This document shows positions 54,041-64,000 of a stretch of DNA of 64,000 nucleotides, piece after piece. The position numbers and the translations under genes are program-made. This stretch comes from Bimuria novae-zelandiae CBS 107.79. Its lineage: Eukaryota > Ascomycota > Dothideomycetes > Pleosporales > Didymosphaeriaceae. The stretch is taken from NCBI GenBank assembly GCA_010015655.1, contig ML976668.1:1026066-1090065 (forward strand), read 5' to 3'. Within the stretch, counting starts at the first letter, position 1, and each line of letters begins with the position of its first letter. Below the pieces are notes generated by a model that searched no databases, was not told the DNA's origin, and saw only the letters and a list, made by a program, of their open reading frames with translations.

Positions 54041-54892
54041 ATGTCCAGCAACAAGGCCAGCAAAGTCCCCTCCCGCCTGCCAGCACCCGCTCTCTTCGTC
54101 GGTCCGCCCTCTCATAATGCCTCTGCGACCTCTTTGCTCCTCTCAGGCACTGCCGCCGACAAATCCTCCCGTGCGCCCCTGACCCGCCAACACTCCCTTC
54201 TATCCCCAGACGGCAAGCGACCGCCCCCGCTAACAACATCACCATCCGGCTACGATGGCGATCCCCTTAGTCTCACGTCCTCGAACCCCAATGCGCCCTT
54301 CGTCCGCCACCAGAAACAGCAAAATGCCACCGCAGACGCCGAGGCATCGTCCCGCGCCGAAGCCATATGGGCCGAAATGCAGAACACGCTTGAGGAGGTG
54401 GAGCTGAGCGCCATCAAAGGACCTGGCATGACCGTCTTCGGTAGCGAGCATCGCCGCGCACTAGAAGAGCTCCGCAGTGCACAGATCGATCTCGCAAAAG
54501 CATGGGCGCGCTCTGAGGCCGAAGAGGTAGATCAGTCGTCCGAGGATCGCGGAACTGCCGCCGACGGTAGCGCCGCCGACCTCCTCAACATTCCGGAACG
54601 ACAGATCGAGAAGTTGGGCGTAGGCTCGCCCAAGACTGGGAGTAGTCAGGGCGACACGTTTGAGAAGAGCAAGCTGGAGGAAGAGACGGAGAAGGATATC
54701 GAGCTTAGCAGGAAGAGGAGGGAGGCGAATGATCGGTACTTTGAGAAAGTGAATCGAGGCGTGTTGGAAGTGGTGAATAAGTTGGAGGAGGTCGCGAAGG
54801 CAATGAAGACTGTTGAGAGCGAGAGCAAGGAGATCTGGAGTGACAACCAGAGTGCAGAAACGGCGAGCGTGACAGAAGCCAGCGTTACATGA
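54041..54892 (+). CDS. Hypothetical conserved-looking protein (283 residues)
   Basis: Single exon from the ATG at 54041 (GCAATGTCC context); the frame is open slightly upstream. The N-terminal 100 residues are Ser/Pro-rich and probably disordered. Residues about 105-150 form an amphipathic helix (AEAIWAEMQNTLEEVELSAI), followed by TVFGSEHRRALEELRSAQID and a final charged helix near 225-275 (NDRYFEKVNRGVLEVVNKLE). It resembles small coiled-coil trafficking or complex subunits, but no family is named with confidence. No signal peptide or membrane segment. It shares a short upstream region with RPS23, so it is likely expressed in growing cells. Confidence 0.7.
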   Translation: MSSNKASKVPSRLPAPALFVGPPSHNASATSLLLSGTAADKSSRAPLTRQHSLLSPDGKRPPPLTTSPSGYDGDPLSLTSSNPNAPFVRHQKQQNATADAEASSRAEAIWAEMQNTLEEVELSAIKGPGMTVFGSEHRRALEELRSAQIDLAKAWARSEAEEVDQSSEDRGTAADGSAADLLNIPERQIEKLGVGSPKTGSSQGDTFEKSKLEEETEKDIELSRKRREANDRYFEKVNRGVLEVVNKLEEVAKAMKTVESESKEIWSDNQSAETASVTEASVT

Positions 54893-55160
54893 ACATGAAG
54901 AAGCCTGGTCCTTTTGAAGATAAGAGACCCGAGACGACATCGACGGTCATTCGTGCGACGTTCAGGATCACGGACCGTGCATTGTGAGCGGATTCAGCCA
55001 CCACATCGAATCACTGTCATCCGGAGAATATCTTAGTACCCGATCCCAGAGAAGGCCATCTAGTAGGGTGTCAAACTTGCAAGACGATCAAATTACTCGC
55101 GACTCCTTCCATCTGTCAACTTTGGACTGGGAAGCATACTCGCGACATCCAACTCGGCAT
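54893..55160. other. Convergent spacer before the tannase gene
   Basis: 3' flanks of both neighbours. No other feature. Confidence 0.4.
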
Positions 55161-56765
55161 CTATTTACAGTCCCAGCTCTCCATCGAGCTCGCGTCACCA
55201 CCCACATACGTACTGCGTAACGGGTAACGGCAATGCGTTCTCCTCAACTCTACGCCCTTCGCCACGCTATCATTCACAAAGCGCGTTCCGACGATGGTCT
55301 CTGGCGCTACCCCATTCTCCACCCAGTCCACCATGGCTGCCAGAACATTATACCTTCCCTCAAAATCTATCCCTTGAGTAGCACCACCATTCTGTCCAAT
55401 CTGCCACGCCCCCACACCCCCAGAGCAGTGTCCCATCCCTGGCACCCGGAAGAACCGCACAAACTCGTCCAAGTCTTCGCTTCGAGCACGCATACCGCGA
55501 GAGAGGTAGTTGTACCATTTTTCAGTGTTGAACCCGGTAATCTGTTGGTCTGCGCCTCCGTGATAGACGAGCAACTTCCCGCCGGCATCGCGGAATGGGG
55601 AGAGGTCTGATGGCCATGTCGCCGCGTTTCCAGGGTTCTTGTCTTGCGCTGCTTGCGCGTCGGCTATAGTGAAGGAAGCTGGATCCCAGCTTGGGTCCGA
55701 GTACACCGCGTATCGGAACCAATCTACAGAATAGGGGAAGGGCGTGCCGGAGAGGAGGCGCTGCGTTGCCAGGGATTCGGCGCCTGGGGCTAAGCCTGGG
55801 TACAGCATGGTACCACCGACGCCATAAAGCGGGCTGAAAACCTCGCGAACGATCTCGACTTGCTTTGCGGAGAGGCAACTCTCTGTCACGCGGTGCGTGC
55901 AGAGCAGAGCCTCAGGACGGAAGACCCCAGCACAGAGCGACGCATCAGTGAGAACCCCATCTACCACACCGTCAATCGCGTCGCACTGCTTCAACACCTC
56001 GCTGTGTATCCGCCCCTTCCACATCTCCTCCGTAATAAATCCCTCACTCCCCACCGCCCCCGTAATAGTGTAAAACCTCGCGCGCCACGCAGCCATAGCA
56101 TTAAAATTCAGCGCCGGCGCCCCCACAACCACGCCATCAAACTCGTCCGGAAACATAGAAGCGACCTGAATACCCTGCCGCCCGCCCCCCGAGCACCCAA
56201 TGTAATACCTCCTCCCCGCTACGCTCCTCCCGTAAAAAGCCTCGGTCACCGCCCGACCCGCCGCCGCCGCACTGCGCACGCCCCGCCACGCAAAATCTAC
56301 AACGACGTCCTCGTTATTCAAGAAAGAGACGCCGCTGGTACCGTTGTGACCCACATTCGTGCCCACGCTGGCGAATCCGTGCGTTACCCCGTAAGCCATG
56401 TCTTCGTACTTTATGCACCCGTCGATGCCGTCGGTGTCCGTGGTGAGCGTGCGCCCGCGCCAGGCGGACGGGTGGGGGAGGAAGATGTCTACGATGACGG
56501 AGGAGCGCGGCGAGGTGTGCAGCGTGAGCGCGATGCGGCATGTTTCGATGGAGAGGAATTGCGTGGGGCGGGCGCAGGTGGGGTCTGTGCCGTGGAGAGG
56601 GAGAGTGGTGTTCGGGGGGATGTGCTCTTGGAGGCGGAGGGTGGTGTTAGGGAGGACGGGAGGTGCGAAGGAGAGGCATTGAGTTTGGAAGGATGGTGTG
56701 GTGGCAGAGAGGGGGAGAATGAGTGCGAGTGTGAGTGTGAGCGCGAGAGTTAGGTGGAAGCACAT
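55161..56765 (-). CDS. Secreted tannase / feruloyl esterase family protein
   Basis: One exon. The ATG at 56765 (MCFHLTLALTLTLALILPLS) gives a clear signal peptide and 534 residues; the frame is open further upstream but that sequence lacks one. The family core is intact: the nucleophile motif YYIGCSGGGRQGIQ (Ser flanked by Cys), DGVVVGAPALNFNA, LLVYHGGADQQI (acidic residue region), and GMGHCSGG (catalytic His next to its disulfide Cys), the CS-D-HC arrangement of the tannase family. It hydrolyses ester bonds of gallates or feruloylated plant cell-wall sugars outside the cell; which one cannot be told. A TATATTAAT box about 60 bp upstream on the minus strand is a fitting promoter. Confidence 0.92.
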   Translation of the reverse strand: MCFHLTLALTLTLALILPLSATTPSFQTQCLSFAPPVLPNTTLRLQEHIPPNTTLPLHGTDPTCARPTQFLSIETCRIALTLHTSPRSSVIVDIFLPHPSAWRGRTLTTDTDGIDGCIKYEDMAYGVTHGFASVGTNVGHNGTSGVSFLNNEDVVVDFAWRGVRSAAAAGRAVTEAFYGRSVAGRRYYIGCSGGGRQGIQVASMFPDEFDGVVVGAPALNFNAMAAWRARFYTITGAVGSEGFITEEMWKGRIHSEVLKQCDAIDGVVDGVLTDASLCAGVFRPEALLCTHRVTESCLSAKQVEIVREVFSPLYGVGGTMLYPGLAPGAESLATQRLLSGTPFPYSVDWFRYAVYSDPSWDPASFTIADAQAAQDKNPGNAATWPSDLSPFRDAGGKLLVYHGGADQQITGFNTEKWYNYLSRGMRARSEDLDEFVRFFRVPGMGHCSGGVGAWQIGQNGGATQGIDFEGRYNVLAAMVDWVENGVAPETIVGTRFVNDSVAKGVELRRTHCRYPLRSTYVGGDASSMESWDCK

Positions 56766-57640
56766 GGTTCTCGACAAGGAAGAGGAGAAGTGAGGAGGGG
56801 TTTTGGGGGGAGACATTAATATATGGGATGAGAGGTCTCGTGCGTGTTGCTGGGTTCGGAATACGGTACCTGCATGTCTGTGGTCGATCTTGCTGTATCC
56901 AGTCCCCGCCCTCCGGCTCTGGAACGTAGCGTATTCCTTCAAATCCAAGGTGGAGAAGACCAATTTGGAGAATTTTTAGCCATTTTTTTGTTGTTGCGAC
57001 TCCTACGAATCCTTCGCACGGTGACAACACTGCGTTCCCGAGCCGGGAAAGGGGGTTTCCGTGTATACCCCGCATTTTGTATGCCAGGGGTGTAAGCGAC
57101 CCATTTTCGCCCTCGTGTCTAGACTGTACTGTGTAGTAGTAGCGCATTCCGGAACGGCGCTTTGTTACTACTGCCTAATGCGTGTTTAAGCGCCTTGAAA
57201 CGAGTACAGTGCTTGTGAGTTCTGTCCCTGTTGTTGGCACCTTTAACTCTATCTTCAGACTTCTGTGGACATGACCCAGAAACCTGTTACCGCATGTTGA
57301 AGAGGTCTTCTTTGAGAGGTGATCTAATAATTGCTGAGTTTCGTACCTATTAGCGCTTGCTTGCGCTTTTACAGCCTCGTACCCACCAAGCCAGGGTCAG
57401 AATCTCCTAATCCTCGCTTTGGTTCCCCGCGACGTGCAGCATAAGCACCTAAACACATCGTAAGGCAATAAGCGAGACAGTACGACAGGGTGAAGACTTT
57501 AAATGCCTGCACCATTGGACTATTACGTGCTGTTAGCATGAGAGAACCACTGCTTCGTGGGTTTAAAAGAAAGAAGGAACAGATTTTATAAAAGACTATT
57601 ACTAAACTTCTCATTAAATCACATTATTACTACTGTAACA
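56766..57640. other. Intergenic region right of the tannase gene
   Basis: Contains the tannase promoter (CATATATTAATG near 56815 on the minus strand). Beyond about 57150 no gene, repeat or promoter is recognisable. Confidence 0.45.
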
Positions 57641-57723
57641 GGAACAATCGCTCGTCGACACGAGAACCCTTGGCCAGTCAAGACAGGATTCGAGATCATC
57701 CGAAAACTGACACTCATCCGTAT

Positions 57724-57799
57724 CGGACCAATTTCGGATCTATCAGACCAATGGGGAACTACGGATCCGATTCGGACCTATTTCGGATCCATCAGACCG
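57724..57799 (+). repeat. Two direct copies of a 27-bp CGGAYC-rich word, 49-bp period
   Basis: CGGACCAATTTCGGATCTAT at 57724 and CGGACCTATTTCGGATCCAT at 57773 start copies that match at 24 of 27 positions. Possibly internal repeats of an LTR or other element end. The surroundings to about 58075 are not RIP-saturated. Confidence 0.6.
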
Positions 57800-58074
57800 A
57801 CGGTCAACCTATGGCAGTTATGTGCTAGCTAGCCATCTGGGAAGAGGTGTATTTAGAGGAGCTTCCTTTGTAGTTCAGTACCTTTTCCGTATCCTTTCGT
57901 ACCAGGCCTATAGGCACTTAATTCATTCGAGGCTACATTCTTATACACGCACTCCCATATGCCTCTGCTAGGAGATACGCCAACATCGATCCTTTGAGTG
58001 ACCTGCGCCGATACAACTACCACTTCTCTTCAAAGCTTCGAAAAACACCTGTGCAAGACAGCCGTGTAGTAGGA

Positions 58075-58650
58075 ATAATTAATTTAATAAAAATTAGTAT
58101 TAAAGTATTAAGAACAGTAGGTTAAAGAGCCTAAATACTATATTTTATAATAAAATTATAATAGGCTACGTCTAGTTATTGCCTCGGATCCTTAACCCTT
58201 AGTTATGCGAACCCTAGAGATATAAGTTTAACGCCTAAAGCTAAACTTTAAACTTTTTATTAAATTTATAAGTATTTTCTAAGTACCTTTAACTTCTCGA
58301 GTGTTTAGCCTCTTATATTAAATTTAAATACTTCTTCCTATCGCGGGATAAGTATATTTTAATATAATTATAAACTTAAGCTATAAAGTAGTATACAAAG
58401 TTAAAGAACTTACGTAAATAAATACTATAAAGGTAACGTCTCGATCTATAAGGAAATAAAACCTTTCTTAGTAAGTAATTAAAAAGAAGTCTTAATAATA
58501 CTTAACGCTAGTAAGGCTATCTTTACTAAATAAAGAAGTTATAGAAATAAAAGTAGAATCTTTTACTAAAGGTCTATAGTTTAGCGTAAATAATTACGCG
58601 TAATAAGATATTATCTTATAAAAAAAAGTAATATTTAAGAAAATAAAAGA
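58075..58650. repeat. AT-rich RIP-like block
   Basis: TpA-saturated, with no frame. Confidence 0.6.
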
Positions 58651-58652
58651 AT

Positions 58653-58855
58653 TGTAATGAGGTAAGCGCCCTGCTTACTAAGCCAATACTATGTGACTTC
58701 CCCACTGTACCAAAAGGTACGCACAAGAATACCAAAGCTGGTGTATTCTTGTATAGTATAATATACATATAAGTAATGTTAGAACTAGTATTTGATCCTA
58801 GCTTCTATAAGCGAGTCGCCACGTGTCCCTTTTAATACCACGTGCTATCGTTACA
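58653..58855 (+). mobile_element. Solo LTR, family A, with target duplication AGAAT
   Basis: The 203-bp unit begins TGTAATGAGGTAAGCG and ends ATCGTTACA. AGAAT flanks it on both sides (58648-58652 and 58856-58860). It matches the reverse complement of the solo LTR at 34197-34419. The two copies have different target duplications, hence they are independent insertions. Confidence 0.85.
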
Positions 58856-58860
58856 AGAAT

Positions 58861-59545
58861 AGTCTACCTACTTAGAACTAAACTCCAGGCATTAGTAGTT
58901 AATAAAAATAATATATAATAATTCCTAAGCAAGTTTAAAGCACTTATTATCCTTTAAAATACTTTTTAAACTCTATTATAAGGAGTAGGAGGACTAGCTA
59001 AAGAAATAGTAAAAGGGTACTAAAAACCCCTAATAATCTAATAGTATCCTAAAAAAAATTAAAGTGTATGAATTGGCTATTAGTAGTAGACTAATAAATA
59101 AAGCTATTAAAGAGATTAATAATAGAGCTTGCCTTGAATAAGGGAAGAAGTAATTATTCTAAAATCCTTAACTTAGTTTATTTTAATAGTAAATAATAGG
59201 ATTTATTGCCGCTTTAGGATAGTAATATAATATAAGCTCCTAAAGGACAGAGAGTGCCTTAGAAATATATTTAGATATATTATAAGTTAACTAACAGGAC
59301 GTGCAGCAATAGTAGAAATTTTATACCTAAACTACTACATAAACTATGTACAATTTCCTTAGCGGCGCAGCAAGCAAAATTACATACAATTCAATCGAAT
59401 TATGTTACACTAATCTATTCTGGCACATTAACAACTCCGTATCCTTAGGCGTCCCGTAAGTTGTACGCCGCTTCTTTGCGCAAGCTACTCACGAAGAGTC
59501 CGAAAATAAGATCCTTTATTAGGCTGCAGGTAATTATATATTCGT
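58861..59545. repeat. AT-rich sequence before the 59.7-kb pseudogene
   Basis: RIP-like to about 59340, then of mixed composition. No gene. Confidence 0.5.
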
Positions 59546-59696
59546 TTATCCCACCATCAGAGCTGTGCATCAAGCTCAGTACACTCGTTTAATTAGTCCC
59601 ATCACGGTCGTTACATTCTTGTTCCCACATTCGTTTCTTGTAGCTTGCTGCACCATTCTTTTTTTTCCTTATCTTTCAAAGTCTTTCTACTTCACC

Positions 59697-60992
59697 ATGC
59701 GAGCAACGGACCTGTTGATCGCTATCGGGGCTGCCCTCGGTTTTGCGTCCGCAGATGTAGTCTGCAATACGGAGGCACTGCACCATGCGGAGCAAGTCAT
59801 CGCAGACACCACAAACGAATGACTTGAAAAATCAGTCAAGGACCTCTGCATCAGCCCCAATATTGAAAGTATCGCTGAAGATCAATTTGGATCGATTATC
59901 CTGGGCCTCAATCGCACCTGCAGTGATTGCAACAGCAACGACTGCGCACAGCAGTTCGATTCCATCATCAAGGAATGTGTCACCGGCCAGGAACTCGGCG
60001 GTGGCATTGCCATCACTGATGGAATGACAGGGGAGGTCTCCATCGACCTCTCGCTAAGCGAGGATTCGAAATCGAAGGCTCTACATGCCAGAAGGGTGAG
60101 GAAGCCCAAGTCCAGGACGGAAACGAGGACGAAGGCAAAGACAAGGACAAAGTCCAAGAAAATAAAGTCGAAGGCAAAAAAGAAAAAGAAGACAAAGCCC
60201 AAGACGAAGCCGAAGAAGACCAAAACGAAGCCGAATCCAAAGAAGACTAAGACGAAGCCCAAGAAGACCAAGTCCAAAGCCTGTCCGATTAAGAACAAGA
60301 AGACTCCTGTCAAGAAGGGTCCTAAACATGGCCTTCGGAGCTTCATCCCAACACTCTTCACTAGGGCGGGATCCCAACAAAGTTCCTCGGACGAGTGTGA
60401 AGCATTCGACGAGGACATGCATACACCCGCTAGTTGGGGGGAGTCCTACTTCGGATGGACAGAAGAAATATATGGCACCATGACCACGAAGAAGCTTCTA
60501 ATCCTTGCCAAAAAAGCCTAGAACCAGGCCCATAAGAAGGGACCCACAAGCCTATTACTGGTTGCTGCCCTCTATGTCCCTAATAAGGGAGTCTATTTTA
60601 GGACTATTCTCCATAGAGGCAGTGAAGGCAAGTTCAAGGCAGAATGTGCAAGTTTTACAGCACTATGAGACATATTAGGGGATCGAAACCTGAAATCTGC
60701 CCTCGGAAGTCAGCAATTATACCATGCTGAGGATGCAGCCATGTTGTATGCTTTCAAGAAAGGGGCTTTCGGGGACGGTTCTGAATTTCCACCAGGATTC
60801 ATAATGGTAACTCTTGGCGAGAAAAAACAAGAGGTACCACTCCACAACATGTCTCTGCGTGCTCTAAGAGCGAGTCCAATATTTCTCTAGACTGCCACCA
60901 GACGCTCGGTTATATGGGAATTAAGGAAGCATCGAGTGATACTAAAGAAATCGACTAAGAGAAGCAGCCATAAAGCTCGATTGGGACTTTAA
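59697..60992 (+). pseudogene. Secreted, lysine-rich repeat protein with a C-terminal HAE-type domain, interrupted by stops
   Basis: The frame from the ATG at 59697 stays in register to 60990 but has four in-frame stops: TGA at 59820, TAG at 60519, TGA at 60666 and TAG at 60888. Residues 1-19 are a signal peptide. A Cys-containing region follows (NRTCSDCNSNDCAQQ). About 75 residues of Lys/Pro/Thr repeats (KPKTKPKKTKT-like) come next. The last third reads GVYFRTILHRGSEGKFKAEC, then YHAEDAAMLYAF, then FPPGFIMVTLGEKKQEV. HAED after an AxC-free region recalls, weakly, deaminase-fold toxin domains, but the second metal-binding motif is not seen. Stops fit single transitions. I list it as a dead gene of uncertain family. 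Confidence 0.6.
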
Positions 60993-61276
60993 AGGGTGCT
61001 AAAGCTTCTCCGGTTTAGTATTACCACGTTCTAGCTTTATTCTAATCTGGAGCTTCTGCGGTTAGGCTGTGCTTACAGGCAGGCTCCCGATGCACAGCAA
61101 CGTGACATTTCCTACGTCTTTAAATTTCTGTTTATAGAGGTGGTTTTATTTTGCGTCGCTTTTACTCACATTTTGCTGTATTTATCATTCGTCTATTACC
61201 TTTAAATTACATCCGTATCTTTAAAACACGATTTCTAAACCTACTACTCTTGATCCAACATTTCCATTGTACTTAG
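60993..61276. other. Spacer between the two pseudogenes
   Basis: Ordinary composition. No feature beyond the 3' flanks. Confidence 0.4.
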
Positions 61277-62332
61277 CTATCTTTGCTTAGAAAATGGTCC
61301 ACCTTGCACGTGCAATGGATCATGTTCTAGCTCATGAAGAAATTCCTTCTCAGCAACCTTTCGCTCCTCAGACCCAAATTTTCCCCACCACTTTAAAAAC
61401 GGTTCCATGATCTCACGATGGCGCTGCTTTAATTGTTCCAGTCTCTTCTCGCCATCCGCAAATAAGGACTGGTAAGGTTCTGGTAAAACATAGCTATCGT
61501 CGTGATGCCTTGCCGCCGTGCTAATCACGTGTGTCGTGTATTCTTCAGGTCGCTCGAACCAGGCCTCGCAGTTTGGAGCAGGGCATCCAAATGCCTCGTG
61601 TCGTCTATAAAAATGATATCGTTCTATAGCTGCAAAGCGAAGCACTCGAAGCGCCTTTTTCTGGTGTGTAATCGCCCAACTCTGACTCCAAAGGTACTGG
61701 CATGCTCCCACTTGCCCACGGAACGGTTTATGCGGCACGATAATGCTCGGTCAAGGATGATTCTGACATTCATCCAGTTCTTGCGTTTCGTTGTCGTCCT
61801 CTTGAATTGTGACCCGTCGCCATAGTGTTCTCTTCAGCCGGCCATCGCGCCGAAGAATTGAGACAAAGACGTTGATGTCTGGTGGACACAGCTGGCACAC
61901 TCTCCTGTACAACTCTGGCGGTGACCAACTAGCCGTGCTCGAACCAACTAGATGATGGGGTCTATCTTCAGACTCATCACCTAGCATAACATATTTTGCC
62001 TGCGGAAATAGACATTACACTCTTCTCCAAAAGTTGCGAAAATTTTCGTCCGTCCATGTTTCCCCGCTCATTAAACCATACTCAACATGTAAACGCTGTA
62101 TATAGTGTAAGAAGTCGATATCATGGAGCCCATCGCTTGGATGGCCGCCCATTTCCAACCATGCCCCTTCAACGCAATACCAGGCCTCTGGATCGGAAAA
62201 GAAGGGCTTCGTCGCCTCAGTACGTATTAAGTCCGACGTTTGCATAAGTTGGAAGAGTGTTGGATTGTCGCAAAATCGTAGGACGCGCAGTTGCAGCTCT
62301 GCAGGTAACCGGGCGAACAGGTGGAAGGACAC
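61277..62332 (-). pseudogene. F-box protein with C-terminal zinc-finger-like region, two nonsense codons
   Basis: A single register runs from 62332 to 61277 on the minus strand (352 codons) with only two breaks: TAA at 62015-62017 and TGA at 61751-61753. The N-terminus is a clear fungal F-box (RLPAELQLRVLRFCDNPTLF), followed by AWYCVEGAWLEMGG and DIDFLHYIQRLHVEYG. The C-terminal part has FGCPAPNCEAWFERPEEYTT then HVISTAARHHDD, a C2H2-like spacing. This combination is seen in expanded fungal F-box families. Neither break is a good intron site. Both can arise from one C-to-T change (CAA to TAA; CGA or TGG to TGA), as RIP would give. Confidence 0.75.
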
Positions 62333-62606
62333 GTTTGGTGGTGCAGTCGAACTTGGTTGGCGGATGTGGCATGCGAAAGGGATGCGTAGTTCTCCTTGCT
62401 ATGTGGATTGGATAGTGAAGATACTGGCGTCGATGGGTTGTTCCCAATTCCCATATGCAATTGCGCGTACCATGGTGGTGATGCGGGGGTGGGTCGGAGC
62501 AGTTAGGTTGGAGACGAAGCACTATTTGAAGCTGTGCCGTAACAGGGGTGGGCGAGTAACGGTAAGTATGAGGAGCTCGTTTTTAGTGAGGACTACCGTA
62601 TCTTGG

Positions 62607-62640
62607 CAGTCAGTGCACCACGTCAGTCAGTGCACCACCC
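62607..62640 (+). repeat. 17-bp tandem duplication at the edge of AT-rich sequence
   Basis: CAGTCAGTGCACCACGT and CAGTCAGTGCACCACCC follow each other directly, and TpA-rich sequence begins at once. It may be the terminus of a RIP-mutated element. Confidence 0.7.
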
Positions 62641-63503
62641 TTAAAGAATTTATAGCACTTATAAAACTTTTTATACTAGGTATTTTAATTCGGTTTTTTA
62701 AGATGTAAAACTAGTTTATCTATATTTTATTTTAACTTTATTAAAAAAACCTTTTATAAGTATAATATTTAAATCTAAAATTTCTACGTATTTTTACTTG
62801 TTTTTATTATAATTTAATGCATAATTAATATTTAAAAAACTTTATTATCACTAAATATTATAACACTACTAGTATGGTATAACACTACTAATATAGTATA
62901 GACATGTATTTTATACATACTATATAGGATAGATAGCTTTTAATATAGCTTTAAAAAGTATATAACTATTTTAAAAAAAGACTTTCAAAATCTTTCTTAA
63001 TAAAATTAGAATAAATACTTTCTTTATAAGTTTCTATTTTATATAATCTAATTAGATATTTCTAGTTAGATTACTCTAGTTTATATTATAAATTATATAT
63101 TAATATGAAATTTAGAATTTTTTTACAAAGTTTTTTAATACCAATTTTAAAAACATTAAGATATTACACTAATTAAATATATAACCATGATATAAATATA
63201 ATCTAGTAGTAGTATATTATTATATTTTATTTTTAAATTATACTTTATGACTTATATAGATCAAATAAAGTTAAACTTTCTATAATATTTACTTTTTCTT
63301 ATTTAGCCATAAGTACTACACTTATATAAGCTTTTTAAAAAAAATTTAAAACATTTATATATTTAATTTCTCTATTCTACCCATTCTAGAATTTATATTC
63401 GTTAGAATTTATATTCATTAAAAATGTTGGTTTTTTATTTAATTAAAATGGTTATTTTAATGGTGTTTTCATTATATTTTATAGTAATTTCTTAATAAGG
63501 TAT
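62641..63503. repeat. AT-rich RIP-mutated block
   Basis: TpA/ApT-rich with no usable frame. Probably a decayed transposon. Confidence 0.6.
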
Positions 63504-63684
63504 TGTGGACCTGTGTACACGCCCCTGGGTGCATGTCTATATGCACGGGCTACCTGTTTACGCTGGCAGCTGCTCCCGCCACTAGCGTCTCGGCATATAT
63601 ATCACACATTACCCACAGACTCTAGATACTCTCTATACGTAGATTCTCGTCAATTAATAGATACATACTCGGTCTCAGCCTCCA
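63504..63684 (+). mobile_element. Probable Copia-type 5' LTR
   Basis: A GC-balanced island starts TGTGGACCTGTGTACACG and ends CAGCCTCCA. An internal TATATATC box (about 63596) is followed by ACTCTAGATACTCTCT. Immediately outside is TGATATAAGGATAATAT, close to the initiator-tRNA-Met primer binding site of Copia elements (TGGTATCAGAGC) after RIP-type changes. No partner LTR lies in the window. Confidence 0.5.
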
Positions 63685-64000
63685 TGATATAAGGATAATA
63701 TCTATTAAGAGAATTCTTTTATAATATTAATTTAGACTCTATTATCTATTATCTTACTATCTAGAACCTTTTAACTAAAAGCTTTTTTATATTTCTTTTC
63801 TATTAAATTAACTTACTATTAATATTAGCTTAGTATTAGTACTAAAAATTTCCTTATAATTACTATTTAGGAATTTGTAAGTATTTTAGAAAATGAAACA
63901 TCGTTCTAATAAAAATGTTCTATATTAATGAATTAAAAAATGTTAAAATATTATAAGTAAGGTCTATTTCTTTCACTGTATTTAATCAATTCTTAAAGAA
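63685..64000. repeat. AT-rich sequence running off the right edge
   Basis: Probably the RIP-mutated interior of the element whose LTR precedes it. Confidence 0.5.

Noticed and set aside
55860..56753. 297-codon plus-strand frame opposite the tannase gene
   Set aside because: Shadow of a well-supported gene; composition is Arg/Pro/His-rich and without family resemblance.

Overview
The window is from a filamentous ascomycete (Pezizomycotina). The genes have short spliceosomal introns (mostly 48-210 bp, GTRNGY donors, CTAAC/TACTAAC branch sites). The protein families are fungal: MIC12, Ima1, ALG14, CCP1, GRX5, a Dot5-type peroxiredoxin and a tannase. GC-balanced gene islands alternate with AT-rich, TpA-saturated blocks that look like repeat-induced point mutation (RIP). 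A Dothideomycete is my best guess from gene style, but it is not proven by the sequence alone.

Layout. 0-3.3 kb: a RIP-damaged piggyBac transposon with 44-bp inverted ends, then CCCAT-rich and AT-rich sequence. 4.3-7.8 kb: a secreted S41-family protease and a small unknown protein. 8.06-9.76 kb: a decayed Tc1/mariner element with matching inverted ends, lying 0.3 kb upstream of MIC12. 10-19.2 kb: MIC12, a 1396-residue disordered protein, an amino-acid transporter and a nuclear-type peroxiredoxin. 19.5-26.8 kb: an unusual block in which a broken fungal-specific gene lies between two arrays of the motif GGACTAAAA, facing each other. Three look-alike TATA promoters drive into the arrays. I could not match this to a known element, and it is the main candidate for something undescribed. 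27-33.9 kb: cytochrome c peroxidase, an F-box-like protein and an MFS (ACS/TNA1-type) transporter.

34-44.7 kb is a transposon nest: a solo LTR with its target duplication, a 440-bp MITE with about 95-bp inverted ends, a telomere-like inverted repeat, and a full-length Ty3/gypsy chromovirus-type element (two 173-bp LTRs, CCCTA target duplication) that carries a degraded antisense reading frame. 44.9-56.8 kb is a dense housekeeping island: GRX5, an unknown coiled-coil protein, ALG14, mitochondrial ribosomal uL24m, an Ima1-type membrane protein, RPS23, another unknown protein and a tannase/feruloyl esterase. Several pairs are head-to-head and probably share promoters. From 57 kb on, repeats return: a second copy of the solo LTR with its own target duplication, a lysine-rich secreted-protein pseudogene, an F-box/zinc-finger pseudogene with two nonsense codons, and a probable Copia LTR running off the right end.

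The mitochondrial and redox theme (MIC12, CCP1, GRX5, uL24m, peroxiredoxin) probably reflects ordinary housekeeping content rather than a cluster. No CRISPR array, rRNA or convincing tRNA was seen.
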